The notes: generated from the sequence alone by a model not told the origin. Positions 1-10,776 are shown, numbered from the stretch's first letter. The stretch is DNA of 64,000 nt from Methylovirgula sp. HY1 (GCF_019343105.1 NZ_CP073764.1:806001-870000), one strand, 5' to 3'. Translations and numbers: made by a program.

Positions 1-2147
<2,147 letters not shown>

Positions 2148-2193
2148 TTACCCGGCCAGCCGTGATCGCCAGAAGGCTTCCAAAGAAACGCTT

Positions 2194-2252
2194 CGCCATT
2201 GGGCTGTACATCCAGTCGGGCTACGCCCTCCTTCCGTCACAGCCCAATGGCG
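2194..2252. repeat. 14-bp inverted repeat of the IS21-type end
   Basis: CGCCATTGGGCTGT at 2194-2207 is repeated as its exact reverse complement at 2239-2252, with a 31-base spacer. It lies just upstream of istA, where IS21-family elements carry transposase-binding repeats. Confidence 0.75.
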
Positions 2253-2340
2253 ATTCTCACCTAGATTGACGCGCTGTTCTCATCTTGTTTGTCGCGCGGC
2301 ACATTAGGGCGCCTATAACTTCTTTCATTTTGTTTCTCCA

Positions 2341-2368
2341 ATAAAAAACCCGCCTATTTGGCGGGTTT
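2341..2368 (-). terminator. Rho-independent terminator of the 62-aa gene
   Basis: A 9-bp GC-rich stem (2346-2354 with 2360-2368) has a 5-base loop and, on the minus strand, is followed by a T-rich run. The stem contains the stop codon of the gene at 2354-2542. Confidence 0.8.
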
Positions 2369-2542
2369 ATCTTTCTTCGGGTTCTTTGGCGCGGGTGGCG
2401 GTTCCGACGGCGGCTTATGCCGCGCAACCTGCTTTAGCGCCTCTTCAAAATGCGCTTCGGATTCGTCGCAGCCGAGCTCGCGAGCGATATCTTCGAATCG
2501 CTTCGCTTGCGGTTGTTTGCTAGCATTATTGTTTCTAGCCAT
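2354..2542 (-). CDS. Small charged hypothetical protein (62 aa)
   Basis: A 62-residue protein of unknown function. It is highly charged: a predicted helical centre with the stretch ARELGCDESEAHFEEALK is followed by a proline/lysine-rich tail (PPPAPKNPKKDKPAK), and there is no membrane segment or signal peptide. A clean terminator overlaps its stop codon, which argues that it is a real transcription unit. It is divergent from the DUF3800 gene, with only 12 bases between the two start codons, so the two promoters must overlap the neighbouring coding region. Small proteins of this kind are common in Hyphomicrobiales; no function is claimed. Confidence 0.6.
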   Translation of the reverse strand: MARNNNASKQPQAKRFEDIARELGCDESEAHFEEALKQVARHKPPSEPPPAPKNPKKDKPAK

Positions 2543-2720
2543 GCCGAATCACCCATGCCGAATAAATTCATCTTTGCTGATGAAGCGGGCTGCTTCACGT
2601 TTAATCGCGAAGCGAATGTAAGCCGCTTTTTCATTCTTTGCACGGTCACTATGTGCGACTGGCCTGCTGCCGGTTTGATGGACACCGAGATTAGGTGTTT
2701 CATGGAGCCGGAGGTAGCAG

Positions 2721-3011
2721 ATGCAACGACGGAAGTTTTCGCGGGAGTTTAAGGTCGAGGCGGTTCGGCTGATCCGAGATCGGGGTGTTGCGGTCGCCCA
2801 GGCCTCGCGCGATCTTGAGGTTCATGAGAACGTTCTGCGCAAATGGGTGAAGGAGTTGGCCACTGACCCGGTTCAAGCCTTCCCCGGTCAGGGCCAGATG
2901 AAAGCCGAGCAACTCGAGATCGAGCGCCTTCGGCGCGAGGTGACCAGACTCAGGGCGGAGCGCGATATTTTAAAAAAGGCCGCGGCGTTCTTCGCGAAGG
3001 AGTCGACATGA
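2721..3011 (+). CDS. IS3-family transposase OrfA (helix-turn-helix)
   Basis: A 96-residue DNA-binding subunit of the IS3 transposase. It starts MQRRKFSREFKVEAVRLI, the N-terminal helix-turn-helix typical of OrfA proteins, and ends in a leucine-zipper-like coiled coil (LEIERLRREVTRLRAERDILKK) used for multimerisation. Its stop overlaps the orfB start as ATGA. The segment encoding DILKKA contains the frameshift heptamer, so part of the translation probably continues as an OrfAB fusion. Confidence 0.92.
   Translation: MQRRKFSREFKVEAVRLIRDRGVAVAQASRDLEVHENVLRKWVKELATDPVQAFPGQGQMKAEQLEIERLRREVTRLRAERDILKKAAAFFAKEST
2972..2978 (+). promoter_or_regulatory. Programmed -1 frameshift site of the IS3 element
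   Basis: The heptamer A_AAA_AAG sits in the orfA frame at codons L-K-K. After a -1 shift the frame is open through to the orfB ATG at 3008 and beyond, so it would yield the OrfAB transposase known for IS3 elements. Confidence 0.8.
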
Positions 3012-3874
3012 AGTTCTCCTTCATTGCGAAGCACCGCGCGATCTGGCCGGTGGCCTGGATGTGCGAAGCTCTGTCCGTCTCCCGTTCCGGCTTTCATGCC
3101 TGGCTGCGACGCGCTCCGAGCCGGCGGGCCAAGAGCGATGAAGCGATCGGCGCCAAGGTGCGGGCGAGCTTCATGGCCAGCGCCCGCACCTATGGCGCCC
3201 GCCGGGTCTGGCGGGATGTTCTGGCCGAGGGCGTTTCCTGTGGGCTGCACAAGATCGAGCGCCTGATGCGGGCGCAAGCCCTGCGGGCGCGGCCGCGCCG
3301 GCGGGGACTGCCAAAGGATGGCGACGAGCGCCTTTCCACGGCGATTGCCGCCAATGTCCTCGATCGTCAGTTCGTGGCGCAGCGGCCGAACCAGAAATGG
3401 ATCGCCGACTTCACCTATATCTGGACGGCCGAGGGATGGCTCTATGTTGCGGCGGTGATCGATCTGTTCTCGCGGCGCGTCGTCGGCTGGTCGATGAAGG
3501 CCGAGATGACGGCGGGGCTCGTCACCGACGCCCTCCTGATGGCGATCTGGCGGCGTGGAAGACCGAATGCTCTGCTACATCACTCGGATCGCGGCAGCCA
3601 ATATACGAGCGAGCCGTTCCAGCGCTTGCTCGCCGAGCACGGTGTTGCTTGTTCGATGAGCCGATCCGGCAATTGCTGGGACAACGCCGCGATGGAGAGC
3701 TTCTTCTCGTCGCTCAAGACCGAGCGAACGGCGGCAAAGGTCTATCGGACCAGAGACCAGGCCAGAGCCGACGTGTTCGATTACATCGAGCGCTTCTACA
3801 ACGCGGTTCGCAGACACTCGACTTTGGGATATCTCAGCCCGATTGAGTTTGAGACGAAGGGTGGGTTAGCTTAA
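3008..3874 (+). CDS. IS3-family transposase OrfB (rve integrase)
   Basis: A 288-residue catalytic subunit. The N-terminal half has an HTH_21 region (SARTYGARRVWRDVL), followed by the rve integrase core with the DDE triad: D in WIADFTYIW, D in HHSDRGSQYTS and E in WDNAAMESFFSSLK. It ends with the family motif YNAVRRHSTLGYLSPIEFE. It is full length, and with orfA it supplies everything expected for autonomous transposition. Confidence 0.95.
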   Translation: MKFSFIAKHRAIWPVAWMCEALSVSRSGFHAWLRRAPSRRAKSDEAIGAKVRASFMASARTYGARRVWRDVLAEGVSCGLHKIERLMRAQALRARPRRRGLPKDGDERLSTAIAANVLDRQFVAQRPNQKWIADFTYIWTAEGWLYVAAVIDLFSRRVVGWSMKAEMTAGLVTDALLMAIWRRGRPNALLHHSDRGSQYTSEPFQRLLAEHGVACSMSRSGNCWDNAAMESFFSSLKTERTAAKVYRTRDQARADVFDYIERFYNAVRRHSTLGYLSPIEFETKGGLA

Positions 3875-4463
3875 CTGCGTGTCCACGAAACCGGCAGCAG
3901 GCCAGACTGCCAAGTCGGTTCCGATCTCTTGGAGCTACGGCGAAGGCTGGCATGGGAAGATGCTGAGTTAAATGACTACTTCCATGCTACTGTCGATAAA
4001 CAGGCTATCCGTGATCGTGTATTCGAAACAATCATCGGGCGCCAATTTTCTGTACAAGCTACAATAATGGAGAAATCAAAAGCGCAGCCACAAGTACGAA
4101 TAGATAAACCAACATTTTATAAATACGGATATTTCTACCATTTCAAACATGGCGTTTCTAAATTTCTAGATCATCAATCAGAAACTCTTGTTACAACAGC
4201 CTCTCTTGGCACAAAGAAAGAGAGAACAGCATTTGAAGATGCTGTTTCCGACGTTATGCGGCAAACACACAAGCCGAATAAATGGAAAGCCGATTTTATG
4301 CCATGCCAAGCAGACCCGTGTTTACAGGTCGCTGACTATTGCGCGTGGGCAATTCAGAGAAAGTGGGAACGATCAGATGATCGCTCATATAAATTAATCA
4401 AAGATCGTATTACTTATGAATACGATCTTTGGAGCCATGGCACATATCATCACTACTGAAAAG

Positions 4464-4544
4464 CGTGCGGTTCGCGAAATCCGCGATCTTAGCTATCCTT
4501 TCGGAAGTGCCCAGGGGCCTTTATCGCTAAGCAAGAACCGCACG
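4464..4544 (+). ncRNA. Candidate structured RNA downstream of the DUF3800 gene
   Basis: A perfect 10-bp outer stem (4464-4473 with 4535-4544) encloses a short CGCG hairpin and a second nested stem (4489-4497 with 4523-4531, 8 of 9 paired) capped by a further GCCC/GGGC hairpin. A strong terminator follows 22 bases later. There is no open frame here. It may be a small RNA gene or the structured 3' end of the DUF3800 transcript. The call rests on complementarity alone and matches no family that I recognise. Confidence 0.35.
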
Positions 4545-4565
4545 TTGTGTTTTTAAGCGAATCGC

Positions 4566-4602
4566 ATCAAAAAGTCAAGATGGATTGACTTTTTGATTTT
4601 TT
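4566..4602 (+). terminator. Rho-independent terminator
   Basis: A perfect 13-bp stem (4566-4578 with 4585-4597) with a 6-base loop is followed by a run of T on the plus strand. It ends the DUF3800 transcript or the candidate RNA. Confidence 0.8.
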
Positions 4603-4605
4603 CTG

Positions 4606-5556
4606 CTAGGCGCCCTGTGAATCACATCCATGATAAGTAAGTCGTTTGCCAACAACGCCTTGAAGCGCTTTTCCGCACCGTTGCACATCTGTCACGCCGA
4701 GGGCGATTCGGTTTGAATATCTGAAATCAAATTCAGCAAGATAGCGATGCAGATGCTTCTCGCTGCAATGCTGGTAGATGCCCTTCATGCCGCGCTTGAA
4801 GATCGAGAAATAGCCTTCAATCGTGTTCGTATGGATCACGAAAGGTTCGCGGCTCGGCAAGCTCCGAATGTTCGTGTAACGAACATATTCCTCGTCACGA
4901 TGGTTGACCGTGAAATGTGCGCCGAACTCTGCGCCGATCTTGGTGTAGAGACTGGACTCGTCGGTCATGAGCTTGGCCTCACGCGCGATATTCTCGCGAA
5001 TGATCGGCACGATTTCCGAGGTGCGCGCGCCATCGACATGGAAACTGCGAGCGGTGCCGTCGCGCTGGACGAGCGTAAGCACCACATTCTTATGAAAACC
5101 GCCGGGGCCTTTCTCGCGGCCGGCCACCTTGCCGATATAGGTTTCGTCAACCTCGACCGTGCCGCCGCCGCTACCTAAAGGGGAAAGATCCCCCGAACGC
5201 ATAGCCTCGCGGATGCGATGGGCCAAGAACCAAGCAGATTTATAAGTGATCTCAAGGATGCGGTGCAGTTGATGCGCGCTGATGCCCTTTTTCGAAGAGG
5301 TCATCAGATAAACCGCCTGAAGCATCTTGTTCAGAGGGATATGGGCGCTTTCAAAGACCGTTCCGACCTTGACCGTAAACTGCTTGCGGCAATCCGAGCA
5401 TTTGCGAAGACCGACGCGGGTTTTGCGAAGATCATAATGCTTGCCGCTCAGAGAGCCGCAATGCGGGCAGACCGGACCTTGGGGCCAAAGGATGCCTTCG
5501 AGATATTCAAAGGCTTTGGCTTCATCGTGAAAGTAGAGCTTGGACAGAACGGACAT
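4606..5556 (-). CDS. IS1595-family (ISXO2-like) transposase
   Basis: A 316-residue transposase. The N-terminus carries a zinc-ribbon (CPHCGS at about residue 32, CSDC at about residue 57) followed by the linker FTVKVGTVFESAHIPL typical of this family. The DDE-like core includes VEVDETYIGK, a middle TDESSLY acidic segment and NTIEGYFSIFKRGMKGIY. The length is normal and there is no internal stop. Terminal inverted repeats and a target duplication could not be found in the flanks, so whether it is still a complete mobile unit is open. It lies head to head with lexA. Confidence 0.88.
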   Translation of the reverse strand: MSVLSKLYFHDEAKAFEYLEGILWPQGPVCPHCGSLSGKHYDLRKTRVGLRKCSDCRKQFTVKVGTVFESAHIPLNKMLQAVYLMTSSKKGISAHQLHRILEITYKSAWFLAHRIREAMRSGDLSPLGSGGGTVEVDETYIGKVAGREKGPGGFHKNVVLTLVQRDGTARSFHVDGARTSEIVPIIRENIAREAKLMTDESSLYTKIGAEFGAHFTVNHRDEEYVRYTNIRSLPSREPFVIHTNTIEGYFSIFKRGMKGIYQHCSEKHLHRYLAEFDFRYSNRIALGVTDVQRCGKALQGVVGKRLTYHGCDSQGA

Positions 5557-5637
5557 GGTAGCGGCTCGATTTCTAACGTGAAATCAGGCTACGTCATTTC
5601 GGTTGGTTTGTAAAGTATATAATCGCCACTCTTGACG

Positions 5638-5678
5638 GAACACAGCGGGAACGGATACAGTCCGTTCACTCTTTGTTT
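5638..5678 (+). promoter_or_regulatory. LexA (SOS) boxes upstream of lexA
   Basis: A perfect alphaproteobacterial SOS box GAAC-N7-GAAC lies at 5638-5652. A second site in the inverse orientation, GTTC-N7-GTTT, lies at 5664-5678 with one mismatch. Both precede lexA by about 100 bases and indicate autoregulation. They may also affect the divergent transposase gene. Confidence 0.85.
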
Positions 5679-5769
5679 AAGGCCTTCCCCCAGTCTGGGC
5701 TGCGCCCGCACAAATCGATTCGGCCGGAATGATCCGCCGCCGAAGCGTTCCGCCAAGAGATGAGAGCCG

Positions 5770-6480
5770 ATGCTGACCAAGAAACAGAGCGAATTGCTGC
5801 GCTTCATCCATGAGCGGCTGAAGGAGACCGGCGTGCCGCCCTCCTTCGACGAGATGAAGGATGCGCTCGATCTGCGCTCGAAATCCGGCATCCATCGGCT
5901 GATCCTGGCGCTCGAAGAACGCGGCTTCATCCGCCGCCTGCCGAATCGTGCCCGCGCACTCGAAGTGCTGCGCCTGCCGGAATCCTCGACGCCCGCCTCG
6001 CCGAACCGCAACAGGAAATTCTCGCCCTCGGTCATCGAGGGCAATCTCGGCCGCGTCCGGCCGCTGATGAATCCGAACGAGGAAGAGGCCGAGCGCCTGC
6101 TGGTCGCGATCCCGGTGATGGGCCGGATCGCCGCCGGCACGCCGATCACCGCCCTGCAGAGCCGCAGCCATACGATCAGCCTGCCGCAGGACATGCTCTC
6201 GACCGGCGAGCATTATGCGCTCGAAGTGCGCGGCGATTCGATGATCGAGGCCGGCATTTTCGATTCCGACCTCGTCGTGATCCGCAAGCAGGACACGGCC
6301 GAAACCGGCGACATTATCGTCGCGCTGATCGACGACGAAGAGGCGACCTTGAAACGGCTGCGCAAGCGCGGCGCCTCGATCGCGCTCGAAGCGGCCAATC
6401 CGGCCTATGAGACGCGGATTTTCGGGCCCGATCGCGTCAATATCCAGGGCAAGCTCGTGAGCCTCATCCGCAAATATTGA
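5770..6480 (+). CDS. lexA: SOS repressor LexA
   Basis: Represses DNA-damage genes and inactivates itself by RecA-stimulated self-cleavage. The 236-residue protein has an N-terminal winged helix-turn-helix (residues 1-70, [16 protein letters not shown]), an alphaproteobacterial linker, and a C-terminal S24 peptidase domain. The cleavage site is Ala122-Gly123 in RIAAGTP, and the catalytic pair is Ser157 (GDSM) and Lys195 (EATLKRL). Two SOS boxes lie upstream and a terminator directly downstream, so it forms its own transcription unit. Confidence 0.98.
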   Translation: MLTKKQSELLRFIHERLKETGVPPSFDEMKDALDLRSKSGIHRLILALEERGFIRRLPNRARALEVLRLPESSTPASPNRNRKFSPSVIEGNLGRVRPLMNPNEEEAERLLVAIPVMGRIAAGTPITALQSRSHTISLPQDMLSTGEHYALEVRGDSMIEAGIFDSDLVVIRKQDTAETGDIIVALIDDEEATLKRLRKRGASIALEAANPAYETRIFGPDRVNIQGKLVSLIRKY

Positions 6481-6482
6481 GC

Positions 6483-6511
6483 CCGCGGCGCCTGCCGCCG
6501 CGGTTTCTCTT
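6483..6511 (+). terminator. Terminator of lexA
   Basis: An 8-bp GC stem (6483-6490 with 6496-6503) begins two bases after the lexA stop and is followed by TTTCTCTT. Confidence 0.75.
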
Positions 6512-6756
6512 AAGCGTATCGCGCCCGCCGGGGCCTCCAGCCGCAAATCCGCTTCAATCAGTGCACACCAGTCGAGATCGAGCCGCGCCGCGCGACGGCG
6601 CGGCGAAACCGCTCGGGATGGAAGGCGCGCAACCGTTTCGAAACGGCTTTCCTTCAAGACACGGGAGCATCAGACGCAACATCGGGTGCGATTTTTGTTA
6701 AAGCTATCCTCGCGCGGACAATTGCGAGCGGCGCAGGCCATCAAGGCAAGGCAAGC

Positions 6757-8637
6757 ATGAAAGAGACGGCAAATGCCGCGACGGCCCGACGGCGCATCAG
6801 GGTGCTGCGGGTCAGCTGGCTCATCGGCATCGTCGTCGCGGGCGTCATCGCGGCCATGGTGGCTGGAAGCTTCGTGCTCACCGCGGCGGTGCTGAACAGC
6901 GATCTCACCGCACAGATCCGGCGCGCCACCGGCTTTTCGACGACGATCCATGGCAGCGCCCATTTCGTCTTGTTTCCGCAGCCGCATATCGACATCCAGA
7001 ACATCAGCTTCTCAAACCCCCAAGCGGGGCTGCGCGTCGATGCCGATGGATTCGTCGGCGATCTCCGCTTTCTGCCGCTGCTGTCCGGTCGGGCGGAAGT
7101 CGGCCATGCCATTCTCTACAACCCGAAAATGGTCATCGATCTCGATGATCGGCCGATGACCCCGGAAAGCGCGCTCGGCCGCGCCGCCGAGGCCAAATCG
7201 GCGAGCCCGGAAGCCGCCGCCATCGATACGGCGCGGCTCGCCATCGTCGATATTGTCGAGGGCAGTGCCCGCCTCACCCGGCGCGGCTCGCGGCGCGATC
7301 TGCGCATCGATAAAATCAATGTCTCGATCGATTGGCGCCGGCTCGATGCTTCCGCCACGCTCACCGGCCAGTTCGATCTTCATGATGCGCCGATGCATTT
7401 GGATCTTTGGCTTTCGCAGCCGGTCGAGCTCTTGCGCGGCGGCCAATCGGCCGCGACGGTCCATCTCGATTCCAGCCCGTTGAAGCTCTTGGCATCCGGC
7501 TACATCGCGGCCGGCCAGCAATTTCAATATAAGGGCAGCTTGATCGCCAGCGCGCCGTCTTTGCGCAAGATCGCCGAACTGGCCGGCCTGCCCTTCACCA
7601 AGCGCGGGCGCTTCGCCGATCTCGACCTGCGCTGTGACGCCAATATTATCGGCAATACGGCGGCGCTCACCAATCTGCACCTGCGCCTCGACGGCAATGA
7701 ATATGAGGGCACGCTGGCGCTACAGACCGAGGCAGGCACATCGAGCCTTTCGGGAACGCTTGCGACCGATCTTCTCGATGTGACGCCCTTCGTCGAAGGC
7801 CTGCCGCGCCCACGCGAAGCCTATGGACGCTGGAGCAGCAAGTCGCTCGATCTGTCCGATCTCGACTTCACCAATCTCGACCTGCGGCTGTCGGCGGCGC
7901 GGCTCCATTTCAACGATATTAAAATCAAGGACGCCGCCATATCGGTGCTGACGCGGCCGGGTTTCCTCGATCTCGCATTGGCGGAAGCCGTCGCCAATGG
8001 CGGTGCGGTCCGCGGCCATCTAACGCTGTCCGCGGATGGCAAAGCGCTCGATTTGCGCGCCTCCGGCAGCGCCACTGGGATGGATATGCGACCTTTGCTG
8101 CGTGGCCATGAGGTCAGACATCCGCTGCTCGGATCGCTCAGCGGCTCGATGGTGCTCGCCAGCAGCGGCGGCAATATCGATCAACTGATTCGCGGTCTGT
8201 CGGGCCGCGTCCAGATCGCCGTCACCAATGGGCAGGTCGTCGGCGTCGATCTTGCGGCAGCTCTGCGCGATGGCACCCGCCAGCCTTTTGCCGCGGCAAA
8301 AGACCCAGCCGGACACGTCACCAATTTCGGCGCCGCCAATTTCGGGCTGAAGATCGCCCAGGGCGTCGCCGGCATCACCGACGGGCGCATTCGCGGCGAC
8401 AATTTGGCTCTGCGTTTTGGCGGCAGCGTCGATCTCGCTGACCGCGCCCTCGATCTCTGGGCGCTTGCGCAAACCATTACGGCGGATGGCAAGCCCGGCG
8501 TGCCGAACCCGCCTCTTTGGCTCGGGGTCAAAGGACCGTGGGATGATTTGCAAGTGAGCACAAATCGGCCGGCCACGACCGACGCCCCCACCACGCTCGC
8601 CCCGACGAAGGTGCCAAACACACCAGTCGCCAAATAG
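6757..8637 (+). CDS. AsmA-family protein (inner-membrane anchored, periplasmic)
   Basis: A 626-residue member of the AsmA-like group, bridge-like proteins implicated in phospholipid traffic and outer-membrane assembly. One N-terminal membrane helix (about residues 21-43, WLIGIVVAGVIAAMVAG) is followed by a family-typical DLTAQIRRATGFSTTIHG motif. Next come long beta-rich repeats and the C-terminal AsmA segment (ALDLRASG...GLSGRVQIAVTNGQVVGVDL). The tail is rich in Thr/Pro/Ala. It stands alone between lexA and convergent folD, with a 276-base upstream gap that shows no other gene. The specific cargo cannot be told from sequence. Confidence 0.85.
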   Translation: MKETANAATARRRIRVLRVSWLIGIVVAGVIAAMVAGSFVLTAAVLNSDLTAQIRRATGFSTTIHGSAHFVLFPQPHIDIQNISFSNPQAGLRVDADGFVGDLRFLPLLSGRAEVGHAILYNPKMVIDLDDRPMTPESALGRAAEAKSASPEAAAIDTARLAIVDIVEGSARLTRRGSRRDLRIDKINVSIDWRRLDASATLTGQFDLHDAPMHLDLWLSQPVELLRGGQSAATVHLDSSPLKLLASGYIAAGQQFQYKGSLIASAPSLRKIAELAGLPFTKRGRFADLDLRCDANIIGNTAALTNLHLRLDGNEYEGTLALQTEAGTSSLSGTLATDLLDVTPFVEGLPRPREAYGRWSSKSLDLSDLDFTNLDLRLSAARLHFNDIKIKDAAISVLTRPGFLDLALAEAVANGGAVRGHLTLSADGKALDLRASGSATGMDMRPLLRGHEVRHPLLGSLSGSMVLASSGGNIDQLIRGLSGRVQIAVTNGQVVGVDLAAALRDGTRQPFAAAKDPAGHVTNFGAANFGLKIAQGVAGITDGRIRGDNLALRFGGSVDLADRALDLWALAQTITADGKPGVPNPPLWLGVKGPWDDLQVSTNRPATTDAPTTLAPTKVPNTPVAK

Positions 8638-8775
8638 GCGCCTCACCGACGCCGATGGTGCCGCAAGGCGATACCCGCGAGACAAAGGCCGAGCGACCAA
8701 CTTCTTCATGCAAAGGTGCGGCGGGGCGCGGCGCGCATGATAGAAGGGCGGCGACGCCGCCCTTCACACCATGCT

Positions 8776-9741
8776 CTAGCTGCGGCTCAGTTTTGCGGCG
8801 CGCAGCGTATTGGCCATCAGCATAGCGATGGTCATCGGGCCAACGCCTCCCGGCACCGGCGTGATCGCCGCGGCCCGCGACAAAGCCTCGGCAAAGGCCA
8901 CATCGCCGACGAGCCGGGTCTTTGGCTGGCCCTGCGCATTCAGGCCCTCGCCCGGAACCCGGTTGATCCCGACATCGATGACGACGGCGCCCGGTTTGAT
9001 CCAATCGCCACGGATCATCTCCGGCCGACCGACCGCCGCGACGACCACATCGGCGCGGCCGACCGTCTCCGGCAGATTGCGGGTCCGCGAATGGGCGATG
9101 GTCACAGTCGCATTGCGCGAGAGCAGCAACTGCGCCATCGGCTTGCCGACGATGTTCGAGCGCCCGACGACGACCGTCTCGGCGCCGGCGAGATCCGTGC
9201 CGAGTGCCGCCATCGCCTTGTCGAGCAGCACCATCGAGCCGGCCGGCGTGCAAGGAACCAGCGCCCGCTCGAGATCGCCGATCGACAAAAGCCCGGCATT
9301 GAAAGGATGAAATCCGTCGACGTCTTTCAGCGGCGACACGCGTTCCAGCACCCGTGTCGCGTTGATCGCGGCAGGCAGCGGCAATTGCACCAGGATGCCA
9401 TGGATGGCGGGATCGCCATTGAGCTGGTCGACCAAGGCGAGGAGATCGGCCTCGCTGGTTGTGGCCGAAAGATCATATTGAACCGAATGGAAGCCGCAGG
9501 CCTGTGCCGCCTTGCTCTTCGATTTGACATAGACTTGGCTCGCCGGATTCTCGCCGACGAGAATGACAGCGAGGCCTGGCTTAATTCCCTGGGCGATAAG
9601 AGATGCGGCATCGATCGTCACTTCCGCAAGCACCACTTCGGAAGCTTTCTTGCCGTCGATCAGCAAGGCTTTGTCGCCCGACGACCGAAGAATACCCTCC
9701 TCGGACCCCGCTGCCCGCTCATCCTGTTTCGCCAAAGTCAT
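8776..9741 (-). CDS. folD: Bifunctional methylenetetrahydrofolate dehydrogenase/cyclohydrolase FolD
   Basis: Interconverts 5,10-methylene-THF and 10-formyl-THF in one-carbon metabolism. Family motifs include [23 protein letters not shown] (catalytic K in the YVKSK segment), [31 protein letters not shown] (NADP site) and [14 protein letters not shown] near the C-terminus. The protein is 321 residues, about 25-30 longer than usual at the N-terminus. The ATG at 9741 is nevertheless preceded by a very good AAGGAGG, which supports it as the start. Confidence 0.95.
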   Translation of the reverse strand: MTLAKQDERAAGSEEGILRSSGDKALLIDGKKASEVVLAEVTIDAASLIAQGIKPGLAVILVGENPASQVYVKSKSKAAQACGFHSVQYDLSATTSEADLLALVDQLNGDPAIHGILVQLPLPAAINATRVLERVSPLKDVDGFHPFNAGLLSIGDLERALVPCTPAGSMVLLDKAMAALGTDLAGAETVVVGRSNIVGKPMAQLLLSRNATVTIAHSRTRNLPETVGRADVVVAAVGRPEMIRGDWIKPGAVVIDVGINRVPGEGLNAQGQPKTRLVGDVAFAEALSRAAAITPVPGGVGPMTIAMLMANTLRAAKLSRS

Positions 9742-9999
9742 GGAATTTCGTCCTCCTTAAGATAAAGTGCCTATGCCTATCTGTCAGCTTTCTCAGCGTC
9801 TGCCAAGCTCGGCGCCGCGGCGCGGCCCATGGTAGAGGCTCTGCTCGCCCGCCCGATCTCGCGACCCCGGCGGAGGCAGATCACAATCCCGCCGCCTGAC
9901 GCGACTAGTTTGGCCGGGCCGGTTTCCCTCGCGGGCAAATCCCTTTAGTTAGGAGGTTGACCGCGATCCCCGCCACAAAGATATCACTGGAGTCCTCGG

Positions 10000-10776
10000 A
10001 TGGCCTTCCTCAGCGCTCTCTTGAAGAGCCTCATCACCGCCGCCGCCCTCTGCTGCCTGGCCGGAGCCGCATTTGCCGCCAGCCAGTTTTCGCCGGCGCA
10101 AAAAGGCGAGATCGAGCAGATCATCAAGAGTTACATTATGACGAATCCGGAGATCTTGCGCGACGCGATCACCGAGCTCGACCGCCGCGAAAAGACCGCC
10201 GAAGCGACGGCGCGCAGCAAGATCATCTCGAATCTGAAGGGTCCGCTCTATGTTTCGCCAACTCAGGCGATCGTCGGCAATCCGAACGGCAAGATCACGC
10301 TCGTCGAATTCTTCGACTATAATTGCGGCTATTGCAAAAAGAGCCTGCCGGACATCGCCCGGCTCATCAAAGAAAATCCTGACCTCCGCGTGATCTTGAA
10401 GGACTATCCGATCCTTTCCAAGGGCTCGGTCGAAGCCTCGGAAATCGCAACCGCATTCCACGAACAGTTCAGCGGTGAGAAATTCTGGCAATTCCATAAG
10501 ACGCTGCTCGGCTCGCATGGCTATGTCGGCCGGGCGCAGGCCATTGCCGTCGCCAAAGACCTGGGCGCGAATATGGACCAGCTCACCAAGGATGCCGCGG
10601 CTCCATCGGTCAAAAAAGGCCTCGAGCAGAATGATCAACTGGGCCAAGCCCTCATGTTGACCGGCACGCCGTCTTTTGTGATCGGCGACGAGACCATCAT
10701 CGGCGCGGTCGGCTATGACGAGTTGAAGACCAAGCTCGATAATGTCAGGAAATGCGGCAAGGTCATTTGTTCTTGA
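10000..10776 (+). CDS. DsbA-family periplasmic thiol-disulfide oxidoreductase
   Basis: A 258-residue exported protein. A signal peptide (residues 1-26, ending AGAAFA) precedes a short helical N-terminal region and a DsbA/Com1-like thioredoxin domain. The active-site pair is Cys109-Gly-Tyr-Cys112 (FFDYNCGYCKK), and the cis-proline loop is LTGTPSFVI. CGYC active sites and this domain layout are typical of the ScsC/BdbD-like alphaproteobacterial DsbA group, so it probably forms or isomerises disulfides in the periplasm. It precedes aroQ-accB-accC, a neighbourhood seen in other Hyphomicrobiales. Confidence 0.9.
   Translation: MAFLSALLKSLITAAALCCLAGAAFAASQFSPAQKGEIEQIIKSYIMTNPEILRDAITELDRREKTAEATARSKIISNLKGPLYVSPTQAIVGNPNGKITLVEFFDYNCGYCKKSLPDIARLIKENPDLRVILKDYPILSKGSVEASEIATAFHEQFSGEKFWQFHKTLLGSHGYVGRAQAIAVAKDLGANMDQLTKDAAAPSVKKGLEQNDQLGQALMLTGTPSFVIGDETIIGAVGYDELKTKLDNVRKCGKVICS

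Larger units (their letters stand above)
2660..3904 (+). mobile_element. Complete IS3-family insertion sequence, 1,245 bp
   Basis: The element begins TGGCCTGCTGCCGGTTT and ends with the imperfect complement AACCGGCAGCAGGCCA, so it has the TG...CA ends typical of the family. It is flanked by the direct repeat GAC at 2657-2659 and 3905-3907, a 3-bp target duplication typical of IS3 elements. It carries orfA and orfB with a slippery heptamer between them. All parts look intact. Confidence 0.93.
2555..4459 (+). pseudogene. DUF3800 family gene interrupted by an IS3-family element
   Basis: The 5' part (2555-2659) encodes MPNKFIFADEAGCFTF and on to codon 35. The 3' part resumes in the same frame at 3908 and runs to 4459. 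Removing the IS and one copy of the GAC target duplication restores an unbroken frame of 218 codons, the usual DUF3800 length. The N-terminal D-E-A-G motif and the C-terminal LQVADYCAWA motif are both present, as expected for this uncharacterised family, often found in mobile and defence-like regions. Base composition is clearly more AT-rich than the flanking core genes, which suggests horizontal transfer. The two halves carry no other lesion, so the insertion looks recent. A TTG at 3929 could start a C-terminal fragment, but the DEAG motif would be lost. Confidence 0.85.

Noticed and set aside
4460-5640. Terminal inverted repeats for the IS1595-type transposase
   Set aside because: Both flanks were compared by eye in both orientations and no convincing matching ends or 8-bp duplication were found.
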